From SSC4 sp964642445 (GTDB lineage Bacteria > Chloroflexota > Anaerolineae > SSC4 > Amarolineaceae): 20,967 nucleotides of DNA. Positions 1 to 8,026 of this stretch are shown here, piece by piece (positions within the stretch are counted from its first letter, which is position 1; each line of letters opens with the position of its first letter). The notes beneath the pieces were generated by a model. That model was not told the origin of the DNA. It ran no database searches and worked only from the letters and a program-made list of their open reading frames with translations. Where the stretch lies: positions 1-20,967 of the forward strand of contig CAZXQZ010000061.1 of assembly GCA_964642445.1 (NCBI GenBank). Reading direction: 5' to 3'. Made by a program: the position numbers and the translations under genes.

Positions 1-1
1 T

Positions 2-1183
2 GTAGGAGTCAGTCGGCGCCGTTTCCTCACGCTGCTCACTGCGCTGTCTGCCGCAGCTGCGCTGCAAGCGTGTGGTGTGCGCCGCACCCCGACGCCATCC
101 CCCGTGCCGACTCGACCCACCGATCCGGTTTTTATCAAACCCCCGCTCGTTCCTACGGCAACTGCCACTGGGACGGCGGCGCCCACTTCGACCAGTGAGC
201 CACCGACGGTAACCCCAACACCCCGCCCAACCCCGTTCCCGCCCGGACCGGCCACCAAACTGGGCGTATTTGTCACGCGCAACGTGCCAGAAATCTTCAC
301 CCTGGCGGCCACGCGTAACCTGGCGCTGATCAAAACCCTGGAGCATGACGTCAACTTTGTCTCTGAGCTCAAGCGGCTGGCTCCTGACACACTGATCGTG
401 GGCCGGCCACCGTTTCCTGACCAACTCGATTTGGAGAACATCGATCCGCTGGCGGAGGCGCGGCGCTTCGTGGAGCAGTTACTGCCCCTGGCCGGCGATG
501 CCCAGCGTTTGGCTGCCTATGCCGGGTGGGAGGCTGTCAACGAACCGGTGGCGGTGACGCCGGCGCAAATGCAGCGCCTGGCCGACTTCGAGGCCGAGCG
601 CACCCGTCTGTTGGCGGCCGAAGGCATTCGTTCGGTTGTGGGTAATTTTGGCACCGGACTGCCTGATCTGGAACTGTGGCCGCACTTCTTTCCGGCGTTG
701 GATGCGGTCAAGAGCACGGGCGGGTATCTCGGCCTGCACGAATACTCGGCTCCCGAAATGTGGTTCGGAACCGGTAAGAGCCAGCTCGCGGCGGGTGCCA
801 ACGAAGGCGACGAGGGGTGGCTGACGCTGCGCTACCGCAAGGTGTACCGCAACTACCTGCAGCCCGCCGGTTTGGCGGTGCCACTGCTGATGACCGAATG
901 TGGCATCGATGGTCTGGTGCAGGGACGGCCCGGACCGCAGGGGCGTGGGTGGCGCGATTTTGTGGACTACTGGGCCAAGACGCTGAACATGGGCCCCGAC
1001 GGGGCCGGCAACTACATCGAACAACTGGCCTGGTACGACGAGCAGCTGCGGGCTGACGATTACGTGCGGGGCGCCGCTATTTATGCCCTGGTAGCGTCGG
1101 GCGGCTGGGAGAGTTACGAACTGCTGGGTGAGGCAATGGAGATCCTCAACCAGTACGTGGACGTACACCCGCTGCGCACGTAG
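2..1183 (+). CDS. Tat-type lipoprotein with glycoside-hydrolase-like TIM-barrel domain (5' partial)
   Basis: The reading frame is open from the left edge, so the start codon lies outside the window. The visible N-terminus has a twin-arginine-like motif (SRRRFL), a hydrophobic stretch and a lipobox LQAC at about 62-73, suggesting a folded protein exported by Tat and anchored by lipid on the outer face. A linker rich in Thr and Pro follows (about 90-240), then a domain of about 300 residues. Two motifs resemble retaining (clan GH-A) glycosidases: WEAVNEP, with the acid/base-type Glu codon at 542-544, and LLMTECG, with the nucleophile-type Glu at 896-898. Substrate and exact GH family cannot be told from sequence alone, and an inactive carbohydrate-binding relative is possible. 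It ends tail to tail with the anti-sigma gene. Confidence 0.7.
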   Translation, partial: VGVSRRRFLTLLTALSAAAALQACGVRRTPTPSPVPTRPTDPVFIKPPLVPTATATGTAAPTSTSEPPTVTPTPRPTPFPPGPATKLGVFVTRNVPEIFTLAATRNLALIKTLEHDVNFVSELKRLAPDTLIVGRPPFPDQLDLENIDPLAEARRFVEQLLPLAGDAQRLAAYAGWEAVNEPVAVTPAQMQRLADFEAERTRLLAAEGIRSVVGNFGTGLPDLELWPHFFPALDAVKSTGGYLGLHEYSAPEMWFGTGKSQLAAGANEGDEGWLTLRYRKVYRNYLQPAGLAVPLLMTECGIDGLVQGRPGPQGRGWRDFVDYWAKTLNMGPDGAGNYIEQLAWYDEQLRADDYVRGAAIYALVASGGWESYELLGEAMEILNQYVDVHPLRT

Positions 1184-1202
1184 TGCGCGCAGGTATTCGA
1201 AT

Positions 1203-1269
1203 CGACCACACAGAACGCACAGATCACAGACAGACAGAAAAGTCCTGATCTATGTGTTCTGTGCGGTCG
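1203..1269. repeat. Long inverted repeat between convergent genes (24-nt arms)
   Basis: Arms at 1203-1226 and 1246-1269 match as inverted copies at 21 of 24 positions, around a 19-nt loop made of CAGACAGACAG-like sequence. The element fills most of the 94-nt gap between two converging stop codons. It could be a bidirectional transcription terminator, although there is no T-tract, or a copy of a dispersed ACACAGA-type intergenic repeat. Confidence 0.75.
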
Positions 1270-1277
1270 TCATACAC

Positions 1278-3494
1278 TCACGACCCGCTGTCCTGAACCA
1301 GGGGCCGCATCCACGAGACCTCCAGGAACGGCCACCCCTGTTCGATCTTGAGCACACCCAATACCTGCACCGGGTTTCCCTCTTCGATGCCCTGTCCCAC
1401 CGCTGGGGTGGCATTGCGGACCCACAGCGAGGCGCCGCTGGCATCACGCAGCACCCACTGACCCAGGCGTGGCGCATGGGCCGGCAGTTCGGGTGGCAGG
1501 TTAGCCACGAAGTACTCACCCTCCAGCACGACCTCCAGGCCGGCAAAGGCCGCCGGCGCTGCCCGCACTTCGGCCAGGCTGGGTGCTTCGTAATATGGAA
1601 TGCCCGTCAGTATGCCTGACAGCTGCCAGCGACCGTCCTCGCTGCGCCGCCAGTACAGGTGACTGCTGTCGACATCAGCCGTGCTCGGTGTGCGGCGGAC
1701 CAGGACCGCCGCTTCGCCGGGGGCCGTAAATCCGGGCGGCTCTACAACCGGGCGACCCAACTCGACACGCACATCGGCGTCACGGAAGGCCGCCACCAGC
1801 GTCATCAGGGCGTCGGCTGTCGACGTCACCGTGGTGCAGGCACCCTGGTACTCGCAGCGTGTGAATGAACCATCGGTCAGCCAGCGCGTCAGCTCTGGCC
1901 ACTGCTGCCGCGCTAACACCCCAGCCACAACCCGCGCGACCTGATCGAAGTCGGTGGCATCGTCGGTCGCCTCGACCGCCGGTGTTGGCGATAGCCAACC
2001 AGCCAGGTGGATGTCGGACGTTGTCCCATCGACCAGGTCATCGAGCGTTACCGGCAGGCTGATACCGTCCGATGGGCGCAGCAGGATGAGCTGTTGGCTG
2101 GCCGTGATCGGCTGGCTGAGCACCACCCAGCTCTCCAGCGGTGACGTCACGGTGGGTGACCATGCCAGCAGGGTGGCCGGGCTGCCCGGCAGATCGGTGA
2201 CCGATATTGGCCGGCCCGCGCTGAAGGTGAGGAGCCGCACATTGCTGCGCGCCGCCGGACTGTCGGCCGCCACCGTCAGTGTGTAGACCACGTGATTCTC
2301 ATCGTCCGCCAGCACGTAGCTGTCGATGGGCAGTGTGGCTGAAAGGGCCACGGTCTGGCTGCCGTCGCGCAGGCTCTGGCGCACCAGGATCGAACCGCCG
2401 TTGGGCTGGTCGGCCAGGTAATACACCCAACGCCCGCGTGGGCCCAGGCTTGCCTGGCGCAGTCGCCACGCGGGCGCCGCGGCGTAGCTGTAGGGCTGAA
2501 CGACCGCTGCCTGGTCTGGGGCAAGGAGCTGTATCTGGCCGCTGGAATCGGTCTCGTCGTCGGCACTCAACAGCACCACCACCTGCTGACCTGTGGCATC
2601 CCAACCGAGCAGCCGCGGATAACCACGATCGAACCCAAACGACTCCAGGGGCAGACCGGCCTGCAGGCGTACGGTGGACACCTGGTAGGAGCCATCCGGC
2701 CGGCGCACCGTCATCGCCAGGGCGCTGCTGTCGGGTGCCCACGCCAGAGCGACGATCTCGCCGGGCAGCGTGTCGGGCGCCAGCAGTGGGATGGCTGCGC
2801 CACCGGTGTTCGGCAACAGGATGACACCGTCGCGGCCGACGGCCGTCCACCACCCATCGGGGCTGACCTGCGGCATGGCCGGCAATGCTGGCGTGAAGTC
2901 CTGGAGGCGGCTCGGCTGGGCCCCATCGGCGCGTGCTGCGGTCAAGGTCGTGCCGTCCGCCCGGTCGATGGCGAAGGTCACCCACGGTAGGGTATCGGCG
3001 ATCGTAGTGGCTGACACCAGGTCGGTCGGCGTGAGCGGCACGGTTGGGGTAATGGCAATCGTGTCGGGTGCCGTGCGCGTGGGGATTGCCGGCGGTTCGA
3101 CCGTGCCGTCGACACCGACCACCGGCGCGGCGGGGGTAGCGGTATAGGCCACCGTCTCCGGGGATGGCTGCTGCAGCTGGATCAGGCCGAAGAATGCCAG
3201 CAGCAGAATCGCAGCTGCGGCCACGAACGCCAGTTCGGTCGGCAGGCGACGGTACCAGGGCGGTGCCGGTTGGTGGCGCACAATCTCGGCCGTCAGGTTA
3301 CGTTGCAGCTGCGTGGATGGTGTGCGGCTGGGCAACGCGCGCAGGGCCCGGTTCTGCTGCTCGTACGCCGCGCGTGCAGCACGGCACTCGGTACAGGTTA
3401 CCAGGTGCTGGTCGACGTACCGTCGGTCGCGGTCATCCAACTCGCGGTAGTGCGCCAGGAGCAAACGAATCTGCTGGTGGTTCGGTGTGGTCAT
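1278..3494 (-). CDS. Membrane anti-sigma factor with zinc-finger, beta-propeller-like and C-terminal sensor domains
   Basis: A 738-residue partner of the adjacent ECF sigma factor. Residues 1-50 form an anti-sigma zinc-binding (zf-HC2) module with H30, C34 and C37 (HLVTCTEC). One transmembrane helix lies at about 86-107, followed by a TP-rich linker. Residues 165-500 contain repeated segments such as SPDGWWTAVGRDG and AWAPDSSALA, typical of TolB/WD40-like beta-propellers. Residues 512-635 look like an NTF2-like fold, and 640-733 like an OB-type beta domain; both are inferences. The cytosolic finger should hold the sigma factor until the outer region senses a signal. The ATG at 3494 was chosen because it overlaps the sigma stop as TGATG and has GGAGAA about 8 nt upstream; the open frame continues further but would run into the sigma gene. 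Confidence 0.85.
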   Translation of the reverse strand: MTTPNHQQIRLLLAHYRELDDRDRRYVDQHLVTCTECRAARAAYEQQNRALRALPSRTPSTQLQRNLTAEIVRHQPAPPWYRRLPTELAFVAAAAILLLAFFGLIQLQQPSPETVAYTATPAAPVVGVDGTVEPPAIPTRTAPDTIAITPTVPLTPTDLVSATTIADTLPWVTFAIDRADGTTLTAARADGAQPSRLQDFTPALPAMPQVSPDGWWTAVGRDGVILLPNTGGAAIPLLAPDTLPGEIVALAWAPDSSALAMTVRRPDGSYQVSTVRLQAGLPLESFGFDRGYPRLLGWDATGQQVVVLLSADDETDSSGQIQLLAPDQAAVVQPYSYAAAPAWRLRQASLGPRGRWVYYLADQPNGGSILVRQSLRDGSQTVALSATLPIDSYVLADDENHVVYTLTVAADSPAARSNVRLLTFSAGRPISVTDLPGSPATLLAWSPTVTSPLESWVVLSQPITASQQLILLRPSDGISLPVTLDDLVDGTTSDIHLAGWLSPTPAVEATDDATDFDQVARVVAGVLARQQWPELTRWLTDGSFTRCEYQGACTTVTSTADALMTLVAAFRDADVRVELGRPVVEPPGFTAPGEAAVLVRRTPSTADVDSSHLYWRRSEDGRWQLSGILTGIPYYEAPSLAEVRAAPAAFAGLEVVLEGEYFVANLPPELPAHAPRLGQWVLRDASGASLWVRNATPAVGQGIEEGNPVQVLGVLKIEQGWPFLEVSWMRPLVQDSGS

Positions 3495-4048
3495 CACAGA
3501 TTCTCCTCGCCAGCGGGAAAAACCTGGCGGAAACGTTCGCGCGCACGGAAGAGACGGGTTTTGACAGCACCCCGTGAACAACCCACGATGTCGGCAATTT
3601 CTTCGGTGGAAAAATGATCACAAACGTACAGCAGCAGGCAGGTGCGCTGATCGGCGGGCAGGCGGTGAAGGGCGGCCTGCACCGCCATCGTTTCGGGCGT
3701 TTGTTTGGCGGGATCGTCGAACTCGCTGGCACGATCGTCGTCGAAGAAGGGCAGCCACTGGATCAGGCGCCGGCGGCGCAGCACGTCATAGCTGGCATTG
3801 GTGGCGATGCGGTACAGCCAGGCCCGATGGTTGGCATCGGCGGGCAGGCGCCCCAGGGCATTGTAGGCTTTGAGGAAGACCTCTTGTGTCAGGTCCTCGG
3901 CCTGTTCCCAATTGCCAACCAGGCGATAGATGTAGTTGTACAGCGGACGATGATACGTCGCATAGAGACGTTCGAATAGTTCGTCCAATGCCCGCAGCTC
4001 TGCCGTGGTGGGCCGAACCTGGCCTAACATCACCGCCTCATAGGTCAT
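3494..4048 (-). CDS. ECF-family RNA polymerase sigma factor
   Basis: A 184-residue ECF sigma-70 factor. Region 2 (about 24-94) binds core polymerase and the -10 element and includes YNYIYRLVGNWEQAEDLTQEVF. Region 4 (about 120-176) is the -35-binding helix-turn-helix, with LPADQRTCLLLYVCDHFS and the GCSRGAVKTRLFRAR recognition helix. It should direct transcription in response to an envelope or extracellular signal relayed by the anti-sigma protein encoded immediately downstream, whose start codon overlaps this stop by one base. The ATG at 4048 has GAGGGAGA upstream and gives the usual ECF length. ATG 4030, preceded by GAGGCGG, is an alternative. The frame can be extended upstream only to a TTG at 4141, which lies inside the predicted promoter and is unlikely. 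Confidence 0.93.
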   Translation of the reverse strand: MTYEAVMLGQVRPTTAELRALDELFERLYATYHRPLYNYIYRLVGNWEQAEDLTQEVFLKAYNALGRLPADANHRAWLYRIATNASYDVLRRRRLIQWLPFFDDDRASEFDDPAKQTPETMAVQAALHRLPADQRTCLLLYVCDHFSTEEIADIVGCSRGAVKTRLFRARERFRQVFPAGEENL

Positions 4049-4119
4049 GGTGCGGTCATTCTCCCTCGTCGATGGTGGGCCGGCCTGCCCCAAACTACGG
4101 AGCCCGGCACTCTCATCGA

Positions 4120-4150
4120 TGTAACGAGTGAGCCACCGCAAATGTTACAC
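4120..4150 (-). promoter_or_regulatory. Putative ECF-type promoter, likely autoregulatory
   Basis: On the minus strand TGTAAC (4149-4144) is followed after exactly 17 nt by CGTT (4126-4123). This matches the known layout of ECF promoters such as Bacillus SigX (TGTAAC-N17-CGxC) in all but one position. It lies about 75 nt ahead of the sigma start, where self-activating ECF operons usually have it. TGTAAC and GTTACA also form a 6-bp inverted repeat. Confidence 0.5.
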
Positions 4151-4238
4151 GATCATGCCGCCGCAGCGCACATGTTCGGTGTTTGAAAAGTCGCCAGCAT
4201 GGTGACCGCTCGGCGCATATCGCTGCACCGGGGGGAGA

Positions 4239-4973
4239 TTAGCCACCGACCTGGACCTGCACCGTGCATTCGCCATAATTGCCTGTGACGTCGATGGTGC
4301 GCAGATACAGGATGTAGGCGCCAGCCGGCAGCCCACTGACGTTCCAGGCGCCCAACGGCCCGTCGACGACCGCCTGGGTTCGTGACAGGATGAAAGTGGG
4401 CTCGCCGGGTGCACCCACCGGCTTGAATTCCAACTTGTAGTACGCAAACTGATCAGCCGCAGCCGTGCCGACGACCTGTACGTTGCCCGACACCGTCTGA
4501 TTGACCCCCGGTTGTACCAGGCGTGCACGTCCATCCGGACAACTGGGCGCAACGATCACCGGTGCGCGGGTGACAACCGGCGGCGGGGTGGGTGTCGGGG
4601 GCGGCGTGGGCGCCTTGGTAGGCACCGGGCTGGGTGACGGTGTCGCCGTGACCGGTGCCGGTGTTGGCGTGGCTGTCGGCAGCACCAGCGCCGTCGGTGT
4701 CGGCGAAACGACGGCAACCACCAACGGCTGAACCGCCGTGGCGAGCCAGGTGGTGATGAAGTAGACAATTCCCATGACGACTAACAGCAGCAGGGCTGCG
4801 GCAAACGCCTGGTACGTCTTATTGAGTGCGGCCTCACGCTCCAGGGTGAAGGCTGCCTGGCGGCGCTCACGGCGTGCAACGATTGCGACGCGTAAGTACC
4901 ACAGTGCCACCAGCCCACACACCGCATAGATCCATGGGGCGTAGTCGGTAATCAGTTTGACAACAATCGCCAT
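4239..4973 (-). CDS. Membrane protein with two helices, TP-rich linker and Ig-like outer domain (unknown function)
   Basis: A 244-residue protein I do not recognise by name. It has two transmembrane helices (about 12-32 and 56-77) separated by a basic, probably cytoplasmic loop (ARRERRQAAFTLEREAALN). A Pro/Thr-rich spacer (about 89-140) follows, then a C-terminal beta-rich domain (about 145-244). The outer domain contains VNQTVSGNVQVVGTA and GLPAGAYILYLRTIDVTGNY, which read like an Ig/FN3-type fold similar to domains on Chloroflexi surface proteins. C145 and C236 could form a disulfide closing the domain. The start is 9 nt after the purine nucleoside phosphorylase stop, with an AAAGG ribosome site overlapping that stop, so translation is probably coupled. 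A role in envelope structure or ligand binding is only a guess. Confidence 0.8.
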   Translation of the reverse strand: MAIVVKLITDYAPWIYAVCGLVALWYLRVAIVARRERRQAAFTLEREAALNKTYQAFAAALLLLVVMGIVYFITTWLATAVQPLVVAVVSPTPTALVLPTATPTPAPVTATPSPSPVPTKAPTPPPTPTPPPVVTRAPVIVAPSCPDGRARLVQPGVNQTVSGNVQVVGTAAADQFAYYKLEFKPVGAPGEPTFILSRTQAVVDGPLGAWNVSGLPAGAYILYLRTIDVTGNYGECTVQVQVGG

Positions 4974-4982
4974 GCAACGCCT

Positions 4983-5855
4983 TTAGGGCCCAGGTGTGGC
5001 GGACGCGGGCGGCAGGTCTCCGAGAATACCGCGCAGCAGGGCTGTGAGACGGGGGACGATGGTTATGCCGGCTTCCAGGACCTCTTCGTGGGTGGTTTCG
5101 CTGCTCGTCTCCGGCGAGTCGATCGCCATGTTGGCAATGGCCGAGATAGCCAGCACGCGCAAACCACCATGGCGGGCGACGATGGCCTCGGGCACGGTCG
5201 ACATGCCCACGGCATCCGCTCCAATCGTGCGCAGGAACCGGATGTCGGCGGGTGTCTCGAACATGGGGCCAGACACATTGACATAAACACCCTGGCGCAG
5301 CGGCAGGTCCAGGCGTGCGGCCACATCCAGGGCGCGACGGCGCAGTTCCGCATCGTAGACCTTGGTCATGCTCGGAAAACGGAGACCGAAGGCGGGCTCA
5401 TTGGGTCCCAGCAGCGGGTTATGCCCGGCCAACCCCACCAAGTTGATGTGATCGGTCAGCAGCATCAGGTCGCCGGCATGCCAGTGCGGGTTGATACCGC
5501 CCGCCGCATTGGTGAGAATCACAGTGTGCATCCCCAGCAGCTGCATGACCCGAATGGGCAGCGTGATCTGCTGCATGGAATAACCTTCGTAGAAATGCAC
5601 GCGGCCCTGCAGTGCCAGTACCGCCTGGCCCTCCAGCCAACCAATCACCAACGTGCCGCTGTGTCCTTCCACGGTGCTGACCGGGAAGTGCGGCACGTCA
5701 TGAAACGGAATACGATCCGCATCTTCGATCGTGTCGGCCAGCGGGCTGAGCCCGGAGCCGAGTACCAAACCGATCTGCGGGGTATGCCTGGTGCGCTGCC
5801 GTACGAACTGTGCCGCTTCGGCAATCTGAGCGGGCGTAAGCCATGCCTGGTTCAT
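4983..5855 (-). CDS. punA: Purine nucleoside phosphorylase (trimeric family)
   Basis: Cleaves purine (deoxy)ribonucleosides with phosphate to base plus ribose-1-phosphate in cytosolic purine salvage. The 290 residues show the family signatures in order: phosphate-binding GSGLS (S34), EGHSG (63-67), HFYEGY (87-92), TNAAGGIN (115-122), SGPMFETPA with E200, and VGMSTVPE with M218. N242 in ISAIANMA corresponds to the Asn that selects 6-oxopurines (guanosine, inosine) in human PNP, which favours a true PNP over methylthioadenosine phosphorylase. ATG 5855 overlaps the recombinase stop as TGATG; GTG 5858 directly before it is an alternative. GAAGG lies 9 nt upstream. It works in the same pathway as the purine-type phosphoribosyltransferase at 14359-14874. 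Confidence 0.95.
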   Translation of the reverse strand: MNQAWLTPAQIAEAAQFVRQRTRHTPQIGLVLGSGLSPLADTIEDADRIPFHDVPHFPVSTVEGHSGTLVIGWLEGQAVLALQGRVHFYEGYSMQQITLPIRVMQLLGMHTVILTNAAGGINPHWHAGDLMLLTDHINLVGLAGHNPLLGPNEPAFGLRFPSMTKVYDAELRRRALDVAARLDLPLRQGVYVNVSGPMFETPADIRFLRTIGADAVGMSTVPEAIVARHGGLRVLAISAIANMAIDSPETSSETTHEEVLEAGITIVPRLTALLRGILGDLPPASATPGP

Positions 5856-6748
5856 CACTGATTGCCTTCGTTATTGAACGCCTCGGACGGTGCCAGCATC
5901 GTGTAGACCTGGGTGGTCGACCGGCTGGCGTGGCCCAGGGTGTGCTGCACTTCCTGCACATCGGCTTCACCGCTGGCAAGTTTGTGGGCGGCAAACGAGT
6001 GACGCAGCGTGTGGGGTGTCACCTCGTCGGTGATGCCCACCTGATCGGCATAGTATTTGACGATGAGCCAGAGTCCCTGCCGTGTCAGGCGCTGGCCGCG
6101 GTGGTTGACGAACAACGCCGGCTCATGCCGCGCCGTCGGCGATATCAGCTTCTCCCGACCCTCCATCAAATAGCTGTCCAGGGCATCGACTGCGGGTCCG
6201 CTGATTTTGATTTCGCGGCTGCGACGTTTGCGGCCGCTGCACGTGATGATACCAGCCCCAATGTCGACATCCGCCACGTCGAGCGCCACCACTTCGCTGA
6301 CGCGCATGCCGGTGGCGTAGAGCAGTTCCAGCAGGGCCTTGTCGCGCAGGGCCTTGGCGTTGTGCTGCTGGGTTGGCTCGGCCAGCAGTCGCTCGACCTT
6401 GTCACGTTCGACGGTGTGGGGGAGGTGTTTCTCCACGCGCGGCGAGGATATCTCGGCCGCCGGGTTGTGTGTGATCAGCCCGTGCGCCAGGAGATAGGCA
6501 AAAAAGGACTTCACAGCGGCCAATTTGCGCGCCACGCTGGCTGGCGCGTATTCACGCGCCTTGAGAAAGAGAATGTAAGCCGTGACATCCCCCGGTGTGA
6601 CTTCGTCCCAATGCGTCGGCGGGCCAGCCAGGCGGTCGTGCTGGACGAAATCGAGGAACTGGTTCAGATCGTTTTGATAGGCTGCCACGGTGTGTTCGGA
6701 ATTTTCCGCCCGTGTGTGATCGATGAATCCATCGATGACTGCTCGCAT
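5855..6748 (-). CDS. xer: Tyrosine site-specific recombinase, XerC/XerD type
   Basis: A DNA strand-exchange enzyme whose relatives resolve chromosome dimers at dif sites. The 297-residue length matches XerD. The N-terminal SAM-like core-binding domain spans about 1-105. The catalytic domain keeps R149 (ATGMRVSE), H246 and R249 (TPHTLRHSF), H273 (LGHAS) and the nucleophile Y282 (VYTML). The lysine is probably in GRKRRSREIK (172-181), whose loop is more basic than the usual GKGxKxR. Start: ATG 6748 has GGAAGG four nt upstream; ATG 6760 and GTG 6763 are in frame but their GAGGGG sits too close. It is the first gene of a coupled set with the phosphorylase and membrane protein. No integrase-type neighbours or attachment sites are visible, so a housekeeping Xer is likelier than a mobile-element integrase. 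XerC and XerD cannot be separated here. Confidence 0.92.
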   Translation of the reverse strand: MRAVIDGFIDHTRAENSEHTVAAYQNDLNQFLDFVQHDRLAGPPTHWDEVTPGDVTAYILFLKAREYAPASVARKLAAVKSFFAYLLAHGLITHNPAAEISSPRVEKHLPHTVERDKVERLLAEPTQQHNAKALRDKALLELLYATGMRVSEVVALDVADVDIGAGIITCSGRKRRSREIKISGPAVDALDSYLMEGREKLISPTARHEPALFVNHRGQRLTRQGLWLIVKYYADQVGITDEVTPHTLRHSFAAHKLASGEADVQEVQHTLGHASRSTTQVYTMLAPSEAFNNEGNQ

Positions 6749-6808
6749 GTTGCCTTCCATCACCCCTCACACGTCACATCGTACGTCTCATATCACTATG
6801 ACCGGGCA

Positions 6809-6884
6809 CGCCCGCTCGCTACGGGCGACAGCGGTCAGGTGCCGCGGTCAAAATGGCGTTCTGTTCGCCTGGTTCCCACCAGGC
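6809..6884. repeat. Two perfect small hairpins in the queA-xer gap
   Basis: The 210-nt gap (6749-6958) holds two perfect hairpins. One is CGCCCG (6809-6814) with CGGGCG (6822-6827) and a 7-nt loop. The other is GCCTGGT (6867-6873) with ACCAGGC (6878-6884) and loop TCCC. Neither has a T-tract on either strand, so they are not standard intrinsic terminators. They lie in the probable leader of the recombinase mRNA. Confidence 0.5.
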
Positions 6885-6891
6885 ACGTGTT

Positions 6892-6918
6892 ATTCTACCA
6901 CAGCTTTGCATAAATCAA
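6892..6918 (-). promoter_or_regulatory. Weak candidate sigma-70 promoter for the xer-pnp cluster
   Basis: On the minus strand TTGATT (6918-6913) is followed after 15 nt by TAGAAT (6897-6892). The boxes match consensus at 4 and 5 of 6 positions, but the spacer is short. It sits just after queA in an AT-rich patch, where a promoter for the recombinase cluster would be expected. Confidence 0.3.
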
Positions 6919-6958
6919 AATCGGCCAGCGTGAGCGATTTCAGAAAAATCATGTTTGT

Positions 6959-8005
6959 TTACAAAATCAGCATCGCATCACCAAAGGAGAAGAAACGATA
7001 CGCGTGGCGCAGCGCTTCGGCGTAGGCCCGGTCGATCAAGGTCTTGCTTGCGAAAGCGCTGACCAGCATGAGCAGGCTGGAGCGTGGCAGGTGAAAGTTG
7101 GTGATCAACGCATCCGTGACGCGAAACTCGAAGCCTGGCGTAATAAAAAGATCGGTCCAGCCCTGGAAAGCCGGCAGGGTTTCGCCCTGGGTGCCGTGAC
7201 GGGCCGCGCTCTCCAACACGCGCACGGCGGTGGTGCCTACGGCAATACAGCGACCGCCGCCCGCACGCCGGGTGGTGATGCGCTGCGCCGCGGTGGCGGG
7301 CAGCACCGCCCACTCGCGGTGCATGCGGTGCTCGTGGATGGCTTCGACCTGCACAGGCCGAAAGGTGTCCAGCCCAATGTGCAGCGTGACGAATGCAAAC
7401 TCGGTGCCCTGCTCGGTGAGCTGCTCGATCAAGCGCGGCGTGAAGTGCAGACCCGCAGTGGGTGCGGCCGCCGAACCCTGGACACGGGCGTAGACGGTCT
7501 GGTACCGCTCACGGTCGCGCAGCGGTTCGTGGATGTAGGGTGGCAGCGGGATTTCCCCGTACTGGTCGAGCTCGGCCAGGGGTGGGCGGTCGAACTGTAC
7601 GTGCCGGGTACCGTCATCGTTGACGGCGATCACGGTCGCCGTCAGGGCTAGCTGGGTTGTAGAAGATCGTGGGGCGCACGTGATCACACTCCCTGGGCGC
7701 AGCTTTTTGCCGCGCACCAGGACTTCCCACTGCAAGTCGGACAGCGGCTTCAGCAGCAGGATCTCGACCTGTCCGCCCGTCGTTTTGTGGCCGAAGAGGC
7801 GCGCCGGCAGCACACGGCTGTCGTTGGCCACGAGCACATCGCCGGGTCCGAGGTAACCGGGCAGGTCGGCAAATACCCGATGTTCGAGAACCCCGGTTTG
7901 GCGGTGCACGACCAGCAGGCGGGCGGCATCGCGCGGTTCGACCGGGGTCTGTGCAATGCGCGCAGGCGGCAGAGCATAGTCGAAATCAGAGGTGTGCAAG
8001 GGCAT
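6959..8005 (-). CDS. queA: S-adenosylmethionine:tRNA ribosyltransferase-isomerase
   Basis: Transfers and isomerises the ribosyl part of SAM onto preQ1-modified tRNA, giving epoxyqueuosine in tRNAs with GUN anticodons. The 348-residue length is typical. Family sequences are present throughout: the N-terminal FDYALPPARIAQTPVEPRDAAR, VLVANDSRVLPARL, GGQVEILLL, the central GLHFTP preceded by VQGSAAAPTA, LHIGLDTFRPV, and the C-terminal FITPGFEFRVTDALITNFHLPRSSLLMLVSAFA. The start ATG is 21 nt behind the ruvB stop, so the two are likely co-transcribed; queA-ruvB linkage is common in bacteria. The ribosome site is weak (GGTGAT), consistent with reinitiation after ruvB. No other queuosine gene is in the window. 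Confidence 0.97.
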   Translation of the reverse strand: MPLHTSDFDYALPPARIAQTPVEPRDAARLLVVHRQTGVLEHRVFADLPGYLGPGDVLVANDSRVLPARLFGHKTTGGQVEILLLKPLSDLQWEVLVRGKKLRPGSVITCAPRSSTTQLALTATVIAVNDDGTRHVQFDRPPLAELDQYGEIPLPPYIHEPLRDRERYQTVYARVQGSAAAPTAGLHFTPRLIEQLTEQGTEFAFVTLHIGLDTFRPVQVEAIHEHRMHREWAVLPATAAQRITTRRAGGGRCIAVGTTAVRVLESAARHGTQGETLPAFQGWTDLFITPGFEFRVTDALITNFHLPRSSLLMLVSAFASKTLIDRAYAEALRHAYRFFSFGDAMLIL

Positions 8006-8026
8006 CAGCCATCACCACGTGTCGCT

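Noticed and set aside
5855..6748. Integrase of a genomic island
   Set aside because: No tRNA, direct repeats, excisionase or other mobile genes nearby, length and motifs fit a housekeeping Xer, and it is co-translated with a purine-salvage gene.
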